The notes under the pieces: generated by a model
Seen by the model: the letters and a program-made list of their open reading frames with translations, nothing else
The model's database searches: none
Told to the model about the DNA's origin: nothing
In this document: positions 52,306-61,305 of the stretch, piece by piece
How the letters are laid out: each line of letters starts with the position of its first letter
Position numbering within the stretch: position 1 is the stretch's first letter
Origin: Clostridium sp.
Lineage (GTDB): Bacteria; Cyanobacteriota; Vampirovibrionia; Gastranaerophilales; Gastranaerophilaceae
Direction of reading: 5' to 3'
Length of the DNA: 64,000 bases
Assembly: GCA_018362895.1 (NCBI GenBank)
Contig: JAHALR010000009.1
Span: forward strand, 1 to 64,000
Program-made: the position numbers and the translations under genes

Positions 52306-53319
52306 ATGAAAAAAGTAGTATATTTTGATGTTGAAGACTATGAAAGAGAGTTTTTACATAAAGAAAATGAAAACAAATATGATTATCGTTTGATAGAAAG
52401 TCCTTTGAACAATCTTTTAAAAATCGAGGAGGATTTAAAAGATGCAGAAATAATTTCGGTTTTTACTACATCAAGAGTAACAAAAGAAGTTCTTGAACAA
52501 TTTCCTTCTCTTCGGCTTATTGCTTTACGTTCAGTAGGTTTCAATCACATTGACATTGATTATTGTAATAACCATGACATAGTAATAGAAAATACTCCGA
52601 ATTATGGTAACAAAAGTGTAGCAGAATTCGCATTCGGGCTAATGCTTGATGTTTGCAGAAAAATAACAAAAGCATACACTGAATATAAAGAAATGGATGT
52701 TACACCACAAGGACTAGTAGGAGAAGAACTTGGCGGAAAAACCGTAGGTATAATTGGGCTAGGAGCAATTGGTTCGGAATTCGCCAGACTCGCATATGGT
52801 TTTGACATGAAAATACTAGGTTATGATTTATCAATTAAACAAAATCTAATTGAAAATTACAAAGTAGAATACACCGATTTTGACAGGCTTTTAGCTGAAT
52901 CTGATTTTATTTCTCTTCACACACCATTAACAAAAGATAATCATCATCTTTTTAATGATGATGCTTTCAAAAAAATGAAAAATTCTGCTATTTTAATTAA
53001 CACAGCAAGAGGAGAACTTATTGATACTCAGGCACTTTACAATGCTTTGAGTCAAAAACTTATAAAAGGTGCAGGACTTGATGTATTAGAAAGTGAAGAA
53101 ACAATCTCTGACCCTGATTATCTTGTTGATATAAACAGGCTCAATGATTGCGCATTAAAACAAACTATTTTGAACACCAGACTGCTTCAACTTGAAAATG
53201 TAATTATAACTCCACACATTGCATACAATACAAAAGAAGCAATTCACAGAATTTTAAGTACAATGATGACAAATATAAATGCTTTTGTGGATGGTGTAGT
53301 AGAAAATAACATAAACTAA
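52306..53319 (+). CDS. D-lactate dehydrogenase (D-isomer 2-hydroxyacid dehydrogenase)
   Basis: 337 residues, an NAD-dependent fermentative enzyme reducing pyruvate to D-lactate. The substrate region has LRSVGFNHIDIDYCNNHDI and TPNYGNKSVAEFAFGLML. The Rossmann motif VGIIGLGAIGSEFARLA precedes catalytic R (NTARGELID), E (GLDVLESEE) and H (TPHIAYNT). These match the LdhA type better than phosphoglycerate dehydrogenase. It has a GGAG site and probably its own promoter, and is divergent from feoAB. Confidence 0.9.
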   Translation: MKKVVYFDVEDYEREFLHKENENKYDYRLIESPLNNLLKIEEDLKDAEIISVFTTSRVTKEVLEQFPSLRLIALRSVGFNHIDIDYCNNHDIVIENTPNYGNKSVAEFAFGLMLDVCRKITKAYTEYKEMDVTPQGLVGEELGGKTVGIIGLGAIGSEFARLAYGFDMKILGYDLSIKQNLIENYKVEYTDFDRLLAESDFISLHTPLTKDNHHLFNDDAFKKMKNSAILINTARGELIDTQALYNALSQKLIKGAGLDVLESEETISDPDYLVDINRLNDCALKQTILNTRLLQLENVIITPHIAYNTKEAIHRILSTMMTNINAFVDGVVENNIN

Positions 53320-53320
53320 T

Positions 53321-53887
53321 TTATTTCTCAGCAAGACTTCTTCTGGCAATTTCTTTGCCTTTAGCATTATAACCTATATCACCAACCCAATGAGCCAGAA
53401 GCTTACCTGCTTTTGAGTAACTGTATTGTTCATTTTCAGAGACATACAATCCGACAGAAATCAGACGGCCAAAAGCATTGTACTTTCCGACTTTATATGG
53501 ATATTTCTCTTTATCAAAAGCGGGATCCCAATCAACAGCAGCAAGGATTCCGCTTTTTGTATAATAAAATGCATACTCCGGTTTATCATCATAAATAACA
53601 CAATATCCTTTAACAAACTTTGATGAAAAAAACATTACGGTTCTACCTTCAGGCTGAATGTTTTGCTTTATTGAAGCCTGATTCTCTTTATTTTTTTCAT
53701 CAATCCAATATGGTTCCAAAAGTTTTTTATCCAATTTCAAAGGAAGTCCGTCAAAGGCGAGTTTTTTTGCAGACTCGACAGTATATTGAATACTTCCCTT
53801 AAGTATTACATCATCACTAAAAGACATATTTGATGACATAAAAAAGAAAATAAAACCAAAACAAAATATAAATAAAATCTTTTTCAT
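53321..53887 (-). CDS. Secreted protein with YD-like repeat strands (unknown)
   Basis: 188 residues with a strong signal peptide (about 1-25, ending SFS|DD). The mature part has beta-hairpin repeats resembling RHS/YD or MORN-like strands (YDDKPEYAFYYTKSGILAAVDW, seen in two halves; KYNAFGRLISVGLYV; YSYSKAGKLLAHWV; YNAKGKEIAR). It is exported and probably periplasmic or surface-exposed. Function unknown. It lies 7 bp downstream of the flippase gene and may share its transcript. Confidence 0.6.
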   Translation of the reverse strand: MKKILFIFCFGFIFFFMSSNMSFSDDVILKGSIQYTVESAKKLAFDGLPLKLDKKLLEPYWIDEKNKENQASIKQNIQPEGRTVMFFSSKFVKGYCVIYDDKPEYAFYYTKSGILAAVDWDPAFDKEKYPYKVGKYNAFGRLISVGLYVSENEQYSYSKAGKLLAHWVGDIGYNAKGKEIARRSLAEK

Positions 53888-53894
53888 AAATTTA

Positions 53895-55349
53895 TTATAT
53901 CATTATTTCCCGAAACATTTTTCTTACAGAAAAAAAGAATGAATAATAAACTAATAAAAGAATTATCATCTGATATACCGGTAAAATAAAACTTTTATGT
54001 ATGAAATACCACACAAAAAAAGCTGGAATAAAACTGAACAAAATATGAGCAATCCTTTTATAAGGTATTCTCCATTCAAGCCCCGGCACAACAACTATTA
54101 CACTCAAAATAAAATAAATAAAATTTGAAATTAAAGCTGCTACGCCTGCACCAATAAGCCCCATTGTTTTTATCAAAAAGAAATTCAAAGCCAAACCCAA
54201 AAGACCCGAAACTACTTTTAATGCGGTAAGAATATATGTCTTATTAGCAAGATGATACTGCATAGTTGTATAATCAGTAAAACTAAGAAAGAAAGTACTA
54301 AAGGCCAGATAAGGAAGCAGAGTATATGCTTCAATGTACTTTTCATTTGCAAATATCATAATGATATCTTTTGCATAAACAGACATTAACAAAACAAGAG
54401 GAAGAGAAATAAGCATATAATAGCCTGTTAATTTTGAAATAATTGGTTTTACATCAATTTTTTCTTCATACAAATTTATTATTCGAGGAAAAGCAGCAAT
54501 TGTAATAATAGCAAACAATGTCATCAAAATCGGAAAGGTCATATTATAAGCAACACCGACCAAACCAGCATTTTTCATTCCGTAATAATGACCGGTAATA
54601 AACTTATTGCTTTGATTAATCGCCCACATGCTTATGGAAGCAATAGCAACCGGAATTCCATATAAAAAGATAGATTTAACCATAACAGAATCTGGCATCT
54701 CAAATTGCAAATACTTCAATATATTGCTTTGAAAAACAAGAATAATATCTATTATTGATATAGATACAGCCATACCAATAAGAACTGATACCGCGCCAAA
54801 GTGAAGGTATTTTATTATTAATACAGAAAAAGCAATAGTCAAAATTTGGTTGACTATTGTCGAAACGGTAAATGCTCCCGGCTTTATTTGCGCTCTCAAC
54901 ACCTGAAACAACAAAGCCCTGATGGCAACAGGAATAATCAGAAGCAAAATAATCAAAAAAATCTTCGGTGGTACGTTAAAATAGTCGTAAAACCTATATC
55001 TGAAAACAAATGCAAGTATATACATTACAAACAAATTCGAACAAAGAATCATTATAAGAGTGGATAGATAATTCGGAATTTTGTCACAAAGCTCATTTTT
55101 TCTGAAAAATCTCAACCCAGAAAGACCTATCCAGTCAGAAAAAAGTATGCATAAAAAGCTTAACACCGCCAATGAAATTACATAAATTCCGTATTGTGCA
55201 GGAGAAAGAAGATTGGTATAAACAGGAATAATAACAGCATTGCCCAAAAGTCCAAATAACTTAGACGGCGCATATTTAGCCATATCTTTAAACAGGACTT
55301 TCATGGGCAATGCCACTTGATGAATATATCTTTTTACCTCTTCAGTCAT
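53895..55349 (-). CDS. Polysaccharide flippase (Wzx/MATE-type, MOP superfamily)
   Basis: 484 residues with about 14 membrane segments. The early stretch APSKLFGLLGNAVIIPVYTNLLSPAQYGIYVIS is typical of oligosaccharide flippases (Polysacc_synt families), which move lipid-linked sugars across the inner membrane. It fits the surface-glycan genes in this window, although no transferase is adjacent. The ribosome site at the ATG at 55349 is weak. Confidence 0.85.
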   Translation of the reverse strand: MTEEVKRYIHQVALPMKVLFKDMAKYAPSKLFGLLGNAVIIPVYTNLLSPAQYGIYVISLAVLSFLCILFSDWIGLSGLRFFRKNELCDKIPNYLSTLIMILCSNLFVMYILAFVFRYRFYDYFNVPPKIFLIILLLIIPVAIRALLFQVLRAQIKPGAFTVSTIVNQILTIAFSVLIIKYLHFGAVSVLIGMAVSISIIDIILVFQSNILKYLQFEMPDSVMVKSIFLYGIPVAIASISMWAINQSNKFITGHYYGMKNAGLVGVAYNMTFPILMTLFAIITIAAFPRIINLYEEKIDVKPIISKLTGYYMLISLPLVLLMSVYAKDIIMIFANEKYIEAYTLLPYLAFSTFFLSFTDYTTMQYHLANKTYILTALKVVSGLLGLALNFFLIKTMGLIGAGVAALISNFIYFILSVIVVVPGLEWRIPYKRIAHILFSFIPAFFVWYFIHKSFILPVYQMIILLLVYYSFFFSVRKMFREIMI

Positions 55350-55365
55350 TTTTAAGCGCGAAAAA

Positions 55366-55821
55366 CTATTTTACTGCTTTAATGATTTCGTTGGTAATAT
55401 TGTCTCCGCCATACAAAACAGCATCTGTTGTTAAAATTAACTCATATTTCTTTTCTTTTGCGACTTTATTGATATCAGCATTAATTTCATCATTGATTTT
55501 TTTCAAACCATCTTTATATTTTTGATCATATGACTTTGTCATATACTTCAAATCATTATTCAATTTCTTTTTAAGCTCTTCTTTTTTCTTAGGATCTTTT
55601 TCTGCTGCAACTTTAGCATTGCCGTCTTTTACAAAATTCAAAACAGCTTCTTTTTGTTTAGCTCTTTCAGCTTTCAATGTTTTTACACTTGAAGAACTGT
55701 TGACTACTTTTTTAACATCAACTACCGCATATTTTTTTACAGCTTCTGCACTAAAGGCAGTGCTTTGAAAACCAACACTAACCGCTAAAGCCAAAACTGA
55801 TAAAATCATAATTTTTTTCAT
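55366..55821 (-). CDS. OmpH/Skp-family periplasmic chaperone
   Basis: About 151 residues with a signal peptide (KKIMILSVLALAVSVGF, cleavage near FSA|EA). A beta strand (KYAVVDVKKVVNSS), a long charged coiled coil (about 45-115) and a closing strand (YELILTTDAVLYGG) follow, the Skp jellyfish layout. It escorts outer-membrane proteins such as TpsB and TolC. I chose the ATG at 55821 because GGGAG lies nine bases upstream; the ATG at 55836 is part of that site. Divergent from the TolC gene. Confidence 0.88.
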   Translation of the reverse strand: MKKIMILSVLALAVSVGFQSTAFSAEAVKKYAVVDVKKVVNSSSSVKTLKAERAKQKEAVLNFVKDGNAKVAAEKDPKKKEELKKKLNNDLKYMTKSYDQKYKDGLKKINDEINADINKVAKEKKYELILTTDAVLYGGDNITNEIIKAVK

Positions 55822-55887
55822 ATAACTAACTCCCATTAAAATTATTGTTCAAATTATATCACAAATTTACTTTTTTGGGAAAAATAG

Positions 55888-55908
55888 CCCCATTGAGCTA
55901 GTTAAATT
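55888..55908 (-). promoter_or_regulatory. Shared upstream element, skp/tolC divergent region (copy 2)
   Basis: On the minus strand AATTTAACTAGCTCA (55894-55908), two bases, GGGG (55888-55891), then CTATT. It is the same element as at 52222-52243, 66 bp before the skp start, with a TATAAT -10 farther down. It also overlaps a possible plus-strand -35 (TTGAGC) for the tolC operon. Confidence 0.4.
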
Positions 55909-55975
55909 AAAGTAATAGGATGATTTACTAATAAAAGAAGTTCAGTAAAATGTTTATTGAAAAGGTTGATTAAAT

Positions 55976-57520
55976 TTGAGCGTATTAAAAAATTATAAAA
56001 GCAACAGAACTTCCATAACAGCTTTGACACTGGCAATCTTCTTATTCTTTGCTGTGCCGGAAACAGCATACAGCTTTTCACTGCCTTTTAAAAAGAAAAA
56101 GCAAGAAAAACAAAAAATAGAAAAACCTGCTGTACAAATAAAAGCAGAACACAATGAATTCATTGAATACTCACTGGAAGACTGTATTGAAATAGCCCTA
56201 AAAAATGATCCGAACATAAAAGTATCAACAACTCAAAAAGATATTGCAAACTCTCAAGTTGGCTTGGCTAAATCAGAATATTTTCCAAATCTCACTGTCG
56301 GCAATGGATTTACATCACAACACAACAAAAACTCAGGCAAAGGTGGAGGTTTCTACAATCAAGGTGGCAGTACATCTTCAGACAACAACTACTATCAACT
56401 AAATCTTGGCGTAAACCAGCTCATCTGGAACTTTGGAAAAACAACGGCAAGAATAAATATGCAGAAGTTCAACAGAGAATCAGCAGGCTATGATCTTGAA
56501 AACACAATCCTAAATACCGTTTATCGTGTAAAAATGGCATACTTTGAAGTTCTTGCGGCACTGGCAAATCAAGATGTTTACGAGCGTTCTGTAAGAATAA
56601 ACCAGCTAAACTATGATCGAACAAATGCTCTTTTTAAAGAAGGTCTGAAATCAAAAATTGATGTGGTAAATGCAGAAGTTTATCTTACCGATGCACAAAT
56701 TTCTCTTGTTGATGCTCAGGGAAAATATCAAAACGCTATTGTAAACTTAAATAATGCAATGTACTTTCCTGAAGCCCCTGAATATTCTGTAAAAAATACA
56801 GAAAGTTTTAATTTTCAAAAAGAAAAAAAACAAAAAGAAAATGTAAGTATTTCTTATATAAAAAAAAGTGGTGAAGACAATCTTGAACAAACAGCAATCT
56901 TGACTTCCGGTATAGAAAAACAGGATATACTGCAAAATTACAAGTTTCAACCACTGATTTTACCTGTAAATGAAGCAATTGAAAAAGCTTATGAAAACAG
57001 ACCCGATTTAAAATCACTTCAAATGGTAAAAAGAGCTCAGGAAGAATCATTAAAAGCAATCAAACGCTCATATCTGCCCGAGCTTTCTGCCAGCTCAGGA
57101 TATAATTACCGAAAAAATAGTGATGTATCAAACACAGGTTTCAATATAGGAGCATCTCTTGATTTTCCAATGTTAAATTTTATGGATATAAAATATAGTA
57201 TAGCGCAGGGAAAATCTTATTTAAAAATGGCCGAAGAAAATATTGACCTCTCAAAAAAAAATATCTATTTTGAAGTGCAAACAAACTACATAAACATGGT
57301 TGTATTACAGAGAAAAATTCCTATGATGGCCCAAAAAGTAAAACAAACACTGGAAAACTTTGAACTGGCTGATGGAAGATATACGGTAGGACTGGGTAAC
57401 TTTATTGAATTGCAACAGGCACAAACAAATTACAACAATGCACAGCTTGCTTTTGTCCAAGCTGTTTTTGACTACAATGTAGCAAAAGAACAATTTCAAA
57501 AATCCATGGGGGTACGATGA
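55976..57520 (+). CDS. TolC-family outer-membrane efflux protein
   Basis: 514 residues starting at TTG with an AAAGG site. A signal peptide (about 1-34) precedes a basic linker (KKKKQEKQKIEKP) and the two outer-membrane efflux repeats (about 50-270 and 320-510). These have SLEDCIEIALKNDPNIKV, LNLGVNQLIWNFGKT and YTVGLGNFIELQQAQTNYNN. A lysine-rich insert at about 275-310 separates the repeats. It is the outer-membrane duct for the MacA-MacB pump encoded next; its stop overlaps the macA start by four bases. Confidence 0.92.
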   Translation: MSVLKNYKSNRTSITALTLAIFLFFAVPETAYSFSLPFKKKKQEKQKIEKPAVQIKAEHNEFIEYSLEDCIEIALKNDPNIKVSTTQKDIANSQVGLAKSEYFPNLTVGNGFTSQHNKNSGKGGGFYNQGGSTSSDNNYYQLNLGVNQLIWNFGKTTARINMQKFNRESAGYDLENTILNTVYRVKMAYFEVLAALANQDVYERSVRINQLNYDRTNALFKEGLKSKIDVVNAEVYLTDAQISLVDAQGKYQNAIVNLNNAMYFPEAPEYSVKNTESFNFQKEKKQKENVSISYIKKSGEDNLEQTAILTSGIEKQDILQNYKFQPLILPVNEAIEKAYENRPDLKSLQMVKRAQEESLKAIKRSYLPELSASSGYNYRKNSDVSNTGFNIGASLDFPMLNFMDIKYSIAQGKSYLKMAEENIDLSKKNIYFEVQTNYINMVVLQRKIPMMAQKVKQTLENFELADGRYTVGLGNFIELQQAQTNYNNAQLAFVQAVFDYNVAKEQFQKSMGVR

Positions 57521-58683
57521 AAAAACAAACGATAATAGTTGTATCAATAATATCACTCCTTGTCATAATTGGAGCACTGATAATATTACATAATAAACAT
57601 AAAGATTCCGGCTTTGTCACAGTACCTGCTAAAAAAGCTACAATAGTCGAAGCTGTCGAAGCCTCAGGCACGGTAAATCCTGTAAATACCGTAGACATAG
57701 GTTCTCAAGTATCAGGAATGATTAAAGAAATTTATGTTGATTACAACTCAAAAGTTACAAAAGGCCAGCTTCTCGCACAAATAGATCCATCACTTTTTCA
57801 AGCACAGGTAGACAAGGCAAGAGGCGATCTGGAAGCAGCTCTTTCAAACAAAGCTAAAATATCAGCTATGCTTGCTTATGATAAGAAAAACTATGAAAGA
57901 TACAAAAAGCTTTATACTAAAAACTATGTAGCAAAAGCAGATGTTGACCTTGCAGAAGCTACTTACAAATCAGATGTTGCACAGCTAAATGCCGCACAGG
58001 GAACAATAAACCAAGCACAAGCAACTCTTAATAATAATTTAACAAACCTAAAGTATACAAAAATAATTTCTCCTGTGGACGGAATTGTTGTATCAAGAGA
58101 TGTTGATGTAGGACAAACAGTTGCTGCAAGCTTCCAAACACCTACGCTGTTTCAAGTTGCACAAGATTTGAAAGATATGCAAATTGAAGTAAATGTTTCA
58201 GAAGCTGACATAGGAAAAATCAAAAAAGGACAAAACGTAGAATACACTCTTGACGGTTATGCGGATTCTGTGTTTTATGGCAAAATTAAAGAAATTAGAA
58301 TTGCTCCTACGACGGTATCAAATGTAGTAACATACACAGTAATTGTTGATGTTGACAATCAAGAACAAAAAATGATTCCCGGAATGACCGCTAATGTTTC
58401 AATAATAACAAACAAAAGTGAAAATGTTCTGTGTGTACCAACCGAAGCATTGAGATTTACACCTTCAGAACTTACCGGAGGAAGAAAATATAAAGATCAA
58501 GGCTTGTGGATTTTAAAAGATAACAAACCTCAAAGAATTACAATCAAAACAGGAGCAAAAGATAGTGAACGAACTGAAATAATTGCAAATAAGCTCCAAG
58601 AAGGTGACAGAGTTATTTTGAAAAAACGTGATGAAAAAGACAAAACTACAACTCGTCGCAAACCTCCAATGAGAATGTTTTAA
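57517..58683 (+). CDS. MacA-like periplasmic adaptor (HlyD/RND family)
   Basis: 388 residues. An N-terminal membrane anchor (about 5-26), a lipoyl-like half motif (VDIGSQVSGMIKEIYVDYNS), a helical hairpin (about 95-175) and the second half (YTKIISPVDGIVVSRDVDVG) precede beta-barrel domains (VEYTLDGYADSVFYGKI). It bridges the inner-membrane MacB-like transporter and TolC. The start overlaps the tolC stop in ATGA; GGGGG is the ribosome site. The C-terminal end is basic. Confidence 0.92.
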   Translation: MKKQTIIVVSIISLLVIIGALIILHNKHKDSGFVTVPAKKATIVEAVEASGTVNPVNTVDIGSQVSGMIKEIYVDYNSKVTKGQLLAQIDPSLFQAQVDKARGDLEAALSNKAKISAMLAYDKKNYERYKKLYTKNYVAKADVDLAEATYKSDVAQLNAAQGTINQAQATLNNNLTNLKYTKIISPVDGIVVSRDVDVGQTVAASFQTPTLFQVAQDLKDMQIEVNVSEADIGKIKKGQNVEYTLDGYADSVFYGKIKEIRIAPTTVSNVVTYTVIVDVDNQEQKMIPGMTANVSIITNKSENVLCVPTEALRFTPSELTGGRKYKDQGLWILKDNKPQRITIKTGAKDSERTEIIANKLQEGDRVILKKRDEKDKTTTRRKPPMRMF

Positions 58684-58691
58684 GAATAAAT

Positions 58692-59387
58692 ATGGCACTA
58701 ATAGAAATAAAAAATTTAATAAAAACTTACCAAACAGGTGATACATCATTCAATGCTCTTGATGATGTGTCTCTCACTGTTGAAAAGGGAGAATTTGTGT
58801 CAATTATGGGGGCGTCAGGCTCAGGCAAATCAACATTCATGAACATACTCGGGTGCTTGGACAAACCCACATCAGGAAGCTATCATCTAGACGGAATAAA
58901 CGTCTCAGATCTTTCAATGGATGACCTTTCTGAAATAAGAAACCTGAAACTTGGTTTTGTTTTTCAGGGATTTAATCTCATATCAAGAACATCAGCTATT
59001 GAAAATGTTGAAATGCCAATGATTTATAAAGGAATTCCCCCACAAGAGCGCATCGAAAAAGCCAAATGGGCTTTAAAAATAGTCGGACTTGAAAAAAGGG
59101 AAAATCATCTTCCTAACCAGATGTCAGGTGGGCAACAGCAAAGAGTTGCTATTGCCCGTGCAATTGTAAATGATGCACCTATCATACTTGCTGATGAACC
59201 GACAGGAAACCTTGATACAAAGACAAGTATAGAAGTTATGGAATTTTTTGTTGCACTCAACGAAAAAGCAGGAAAAACAATCATCCTGGTAACACATGAG
59301 CCTGATATTGCAGAATATAGCAAAAGAGTAGTAAGATTCAAAGACGGAAAAATTATTTCAGATGAATTGAATGCGAGGAAAGTATGA
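58692..59387 (+). CDS. MacB-type ABC transporter ATPase
   Basis: 231 residues, LolD/MacB ATPase subfamily: Walker A GASGSGKST, FVFQGFNLISRTSA, signature MSGGQQQRVAIARA, Walker B IILADEPTGNLDTKT, H-loop VTHEPDIA. Here the ATPase and permease are separate genes, unlike E. coli MacB where they are fused. It overlaps the permease start by four bases (ATGA). Export substrate unknown: a peptide, siderophore or macrolide-like compound are family possibilities. Confidence 0.94.
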   Translation: MALIEIKNLIKTYQTGDTSFNALDDVSLTVEKGEFVSIMGASGSGKSTFMNILGCLDKPTSGSYHLDGINVSDLSMDDLSEIRNLKLGFVFQGFNLISRTSAIENVEMPMIYKGIPPQERIEKAKWALKIVGLEKRENHLPNQMSGGQQQRVAIARAIVNDAPIILADEPTGNLDTKTSIEVMEFFVALNEKAGKTIILVTHEPDIAEYSKRVVRFKDGKIISDELNARKV

Positions 59388-60613
59388 TAGATTTTGAATC
59401 AACTTTTAAGATATCACTGCGTTCACTCAAAGTAAACAAAATGCGTTCGGTTCTGACGAGTCTCGGCATAATTATCGGTGTCAGTGCAGTTATTATAATG
59501 TTATCAATTGGAGAAGGTGCAAAAGAAAGAATCAATAAAGATATTGCATCGATGGGCTCAAACCTTTTAATGGTAATGTCCGGTTCTACAACCTCCAGCG
59601 GTGTAAGAATGGGAAGCGGAACACAGCCAACCCTTACACTGAAAGATGCTGATGCAATCTTAAAACAATGCCCATCAGTTTCAGAAGTTGCACCCACTGT
59701 CAGTCAGGTACAACAGCTGGTTTATGCAAATCAGAACTGGTCAACAAGTGTATCAGGTATAACAACAGGTTATATGCCTATCCGCTTATGGGAAATTGAA
59801 TCAGGAAGAGGACTAACACAAGAAGATATTAAAAATACTACAAAAGTTGCAATTCTTGGTTCTACTGTAACAACCAACCTTTTTGGCGATATGGACCCAA
59901 TAAACAAAACCGTACGAATAGGAGGAATGCCTTTCAAGGTTATAGGTTTATTAAAACCTAAAGGTCAAAACGGGATGGGACAAGATCAAGATGATACTGT
60001 TTTGATTCCTATTACAACTGCACAAAAAAAGCTATTCGGGACTGATTTTCCGGGAATGGTTAAGCACATCAGTGTACAAGCTGTTGATGAAAACAGTCTG
60101 GAATCAGCACAAGAAGAAATCACTGTTTTGCTTAGAGAAAGACATAACCTCGGAAAAAATAAAGACGACGATTTTTCAATCAGAAATTTTACCCAAATGC
60201 TTGAAACAGCAAAACAAGCATCTAACACAATGGCGATTCTTCTTGGTTCAATTGCTTCTGTTTCTTTACTTGTAGGAGGCATTGGGATAATGAACATTAT
60301 GCTCGTGTCTGTTACCGAAAGGACCAAAGAAATAGGTATAAGAATGGCAATCGGAGCAAAAGCAATGGACATAAGAATACAGTTTCTTGTTGAAGCACTT
60401 CTTCTGTCTCTTGCCGGAGGTGTAATAGGTGTAATCATTGGTATACTCGGCTCAAAAACAGTTGGACTTTTCTCGGATTTAACAGTAATCATTTCGCCAA
60501 TTTCAATATTTCTATCCTTTGGATTTTCCGGACTTGTCGGAATTCTGTTCGGGTATTATCCTGCGTACAAAGCCTCTTTATTAAATCCAATTGATGCACT
60601 AAGGTATGAATAA
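59384..60613 (+). CDS. MacB/FtsX-type ABC permease
   Basis: 409 residues. One N-terminal helix (about 22-42, MRSVLTSLGIIIGVSAVIIM), a large periplasmic MacB-type domain (about 45-255) and three C-terminal helices with IASVSLLVGGIGIMNIMLVS, the conserved TERTKEIGIRMAIGA and GYYPAYKASLLNPIDALRYE. It couples ATP use by the preceding gene to mechanotransmission and export through MacA-TolC. GAGG ribosome site. Confidence 0.94.
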   Translation: MIDFESTFKISLRSLKVNKMRSVLTSLGIIIGVSAVIIMLSIGEGAKERINKDIASMGSNLLMVMSGSTTSSGVRMGSGTQPTLTLKDADAILKQCPSVSEVAPTVSQVQQLVYANQNWSTSVSGITTGYMPIRLWEIESGRGLTQEDIKNTTKVAILGSTVTTNLFGDMDPINKTVRIGGMPFKVIGLLKPKGQNGMGQDQDDTVLIPITTAQKKLFGTDFPGMVKHISVQAVDENSLESAQEEITVLLRERHNLGKNKDDDFSIRNFTQMLETAKQASNTMAILLGSIASVSLLVGGIGIMNIMLVSVTERTKEIGIRMAIGAKAMDIRIQFLVEALLLSLAGGVIGVIIGILGSKTVGLFSDLTVIISPISIFLSFGFSGLVGILFGYYPAYKASLLNPIDALRYE

Positions 60614-60637
60614 CATATCTGATAATTAGTCTGTTGT

Positions 60638-60665
60638 TTAGCCTCTATGCTAAGTTTTATTTTTA
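60638..60665 (+). terminator. Weak terminator candidate after the macAB-tolC operon
   Basis: TTAGC / GCTAA stem with a six-base loop, followed by GTTTTATTTTT. The five-pair stem makes this tentative. Confidence 0.3.
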
Positions 60666-60709
60666 AAAAATCATGATTCAATAAACTTGTATCAAAAAAG
60701 GAGTTTATT

Positions 60710-61303
60710 ATGGATTTTAATCATGACGAGTGTTGCCAAGGTGACTTCAGCAAATGTATAAACAAAGAATTAAAAGGCACAAAAACAGAAAAAAACCTGC
60801 AAGAAGCATACTGCGGTGAATCTAAAGCCAGAAACAACTATACATTCTTTGCAGAACAAGCAAAAAAAGACGGTTATGTTCAAATAGCAAAAATCTTTCA
60901 AGAAACTGCTGATAATGAGAAAGAACATGCAAAAATATGGCTTAAACTGTTGAACGGAGGTAATATAAAATCAACACAAGCCAATCTTGAAACTGCGGCA
61001 AGCACAGAAAACTATGAATGGGAAGACATGTATGCAAGATTTGCTCAGGATGCAAGGGACGAAGGTTTTGATGACATAGCATTTTTATTTGAAACAATAA
61101 GAAACATAGAAAAAATGCATATGACACGATATAACAAATTAATAGAAGATTTAATGAAAGACATTGTTTTTCAAAAGCCAGAAAAAATAATGTGGGAATG
61201 TGCAAAATGCGGCTACACTTTTGAAGGAACAACAGCACCTGAAATATGCCCTTTTTGCAAACACCCTAAAGGTCACTTTTTTGAAAAGTGCTATAACTAC
61301 TAA
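60710..61303 (+). CDS. Rubrerythrin
   Basis: 197 residues. The ferritin-like four-helix diiron domain (about 18-145) has EAYCGESKARNNYTFFAEQA, ETADNEKEHAKIW (ExxH) and FETIRNIEKMHMTRY. A C-terminal rubredoxin domain has CAKCGYTF and CPFCKHP as iron ligands. It reduces hydrogen peroxide in anaerobes. It has a strong AAGGAG site and is transcribed alone. Two further cysteines (about 6-7 and 12) at the N terminus are not part of the canonical sites. Confidence 0.95.
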   Translation: MDFNHDECCQGDFSKCINKELKGTKTEKNLQEAYCGESKARNNYTFFAEQAKKDGYVQIAKIFQETADNEKEHAKIWLKLLNGGNIKSTQANLETAASTENYEWEDMYARFAQDARDEGFDDIAFLFETIRNIEKMHMTRYNKLIEDLMKDIVFQKPEKIMWECAKCGYTFEGTTAPEICPFCKHPKGHFFEKCYNY

Positions 61304-61305
61304 AT

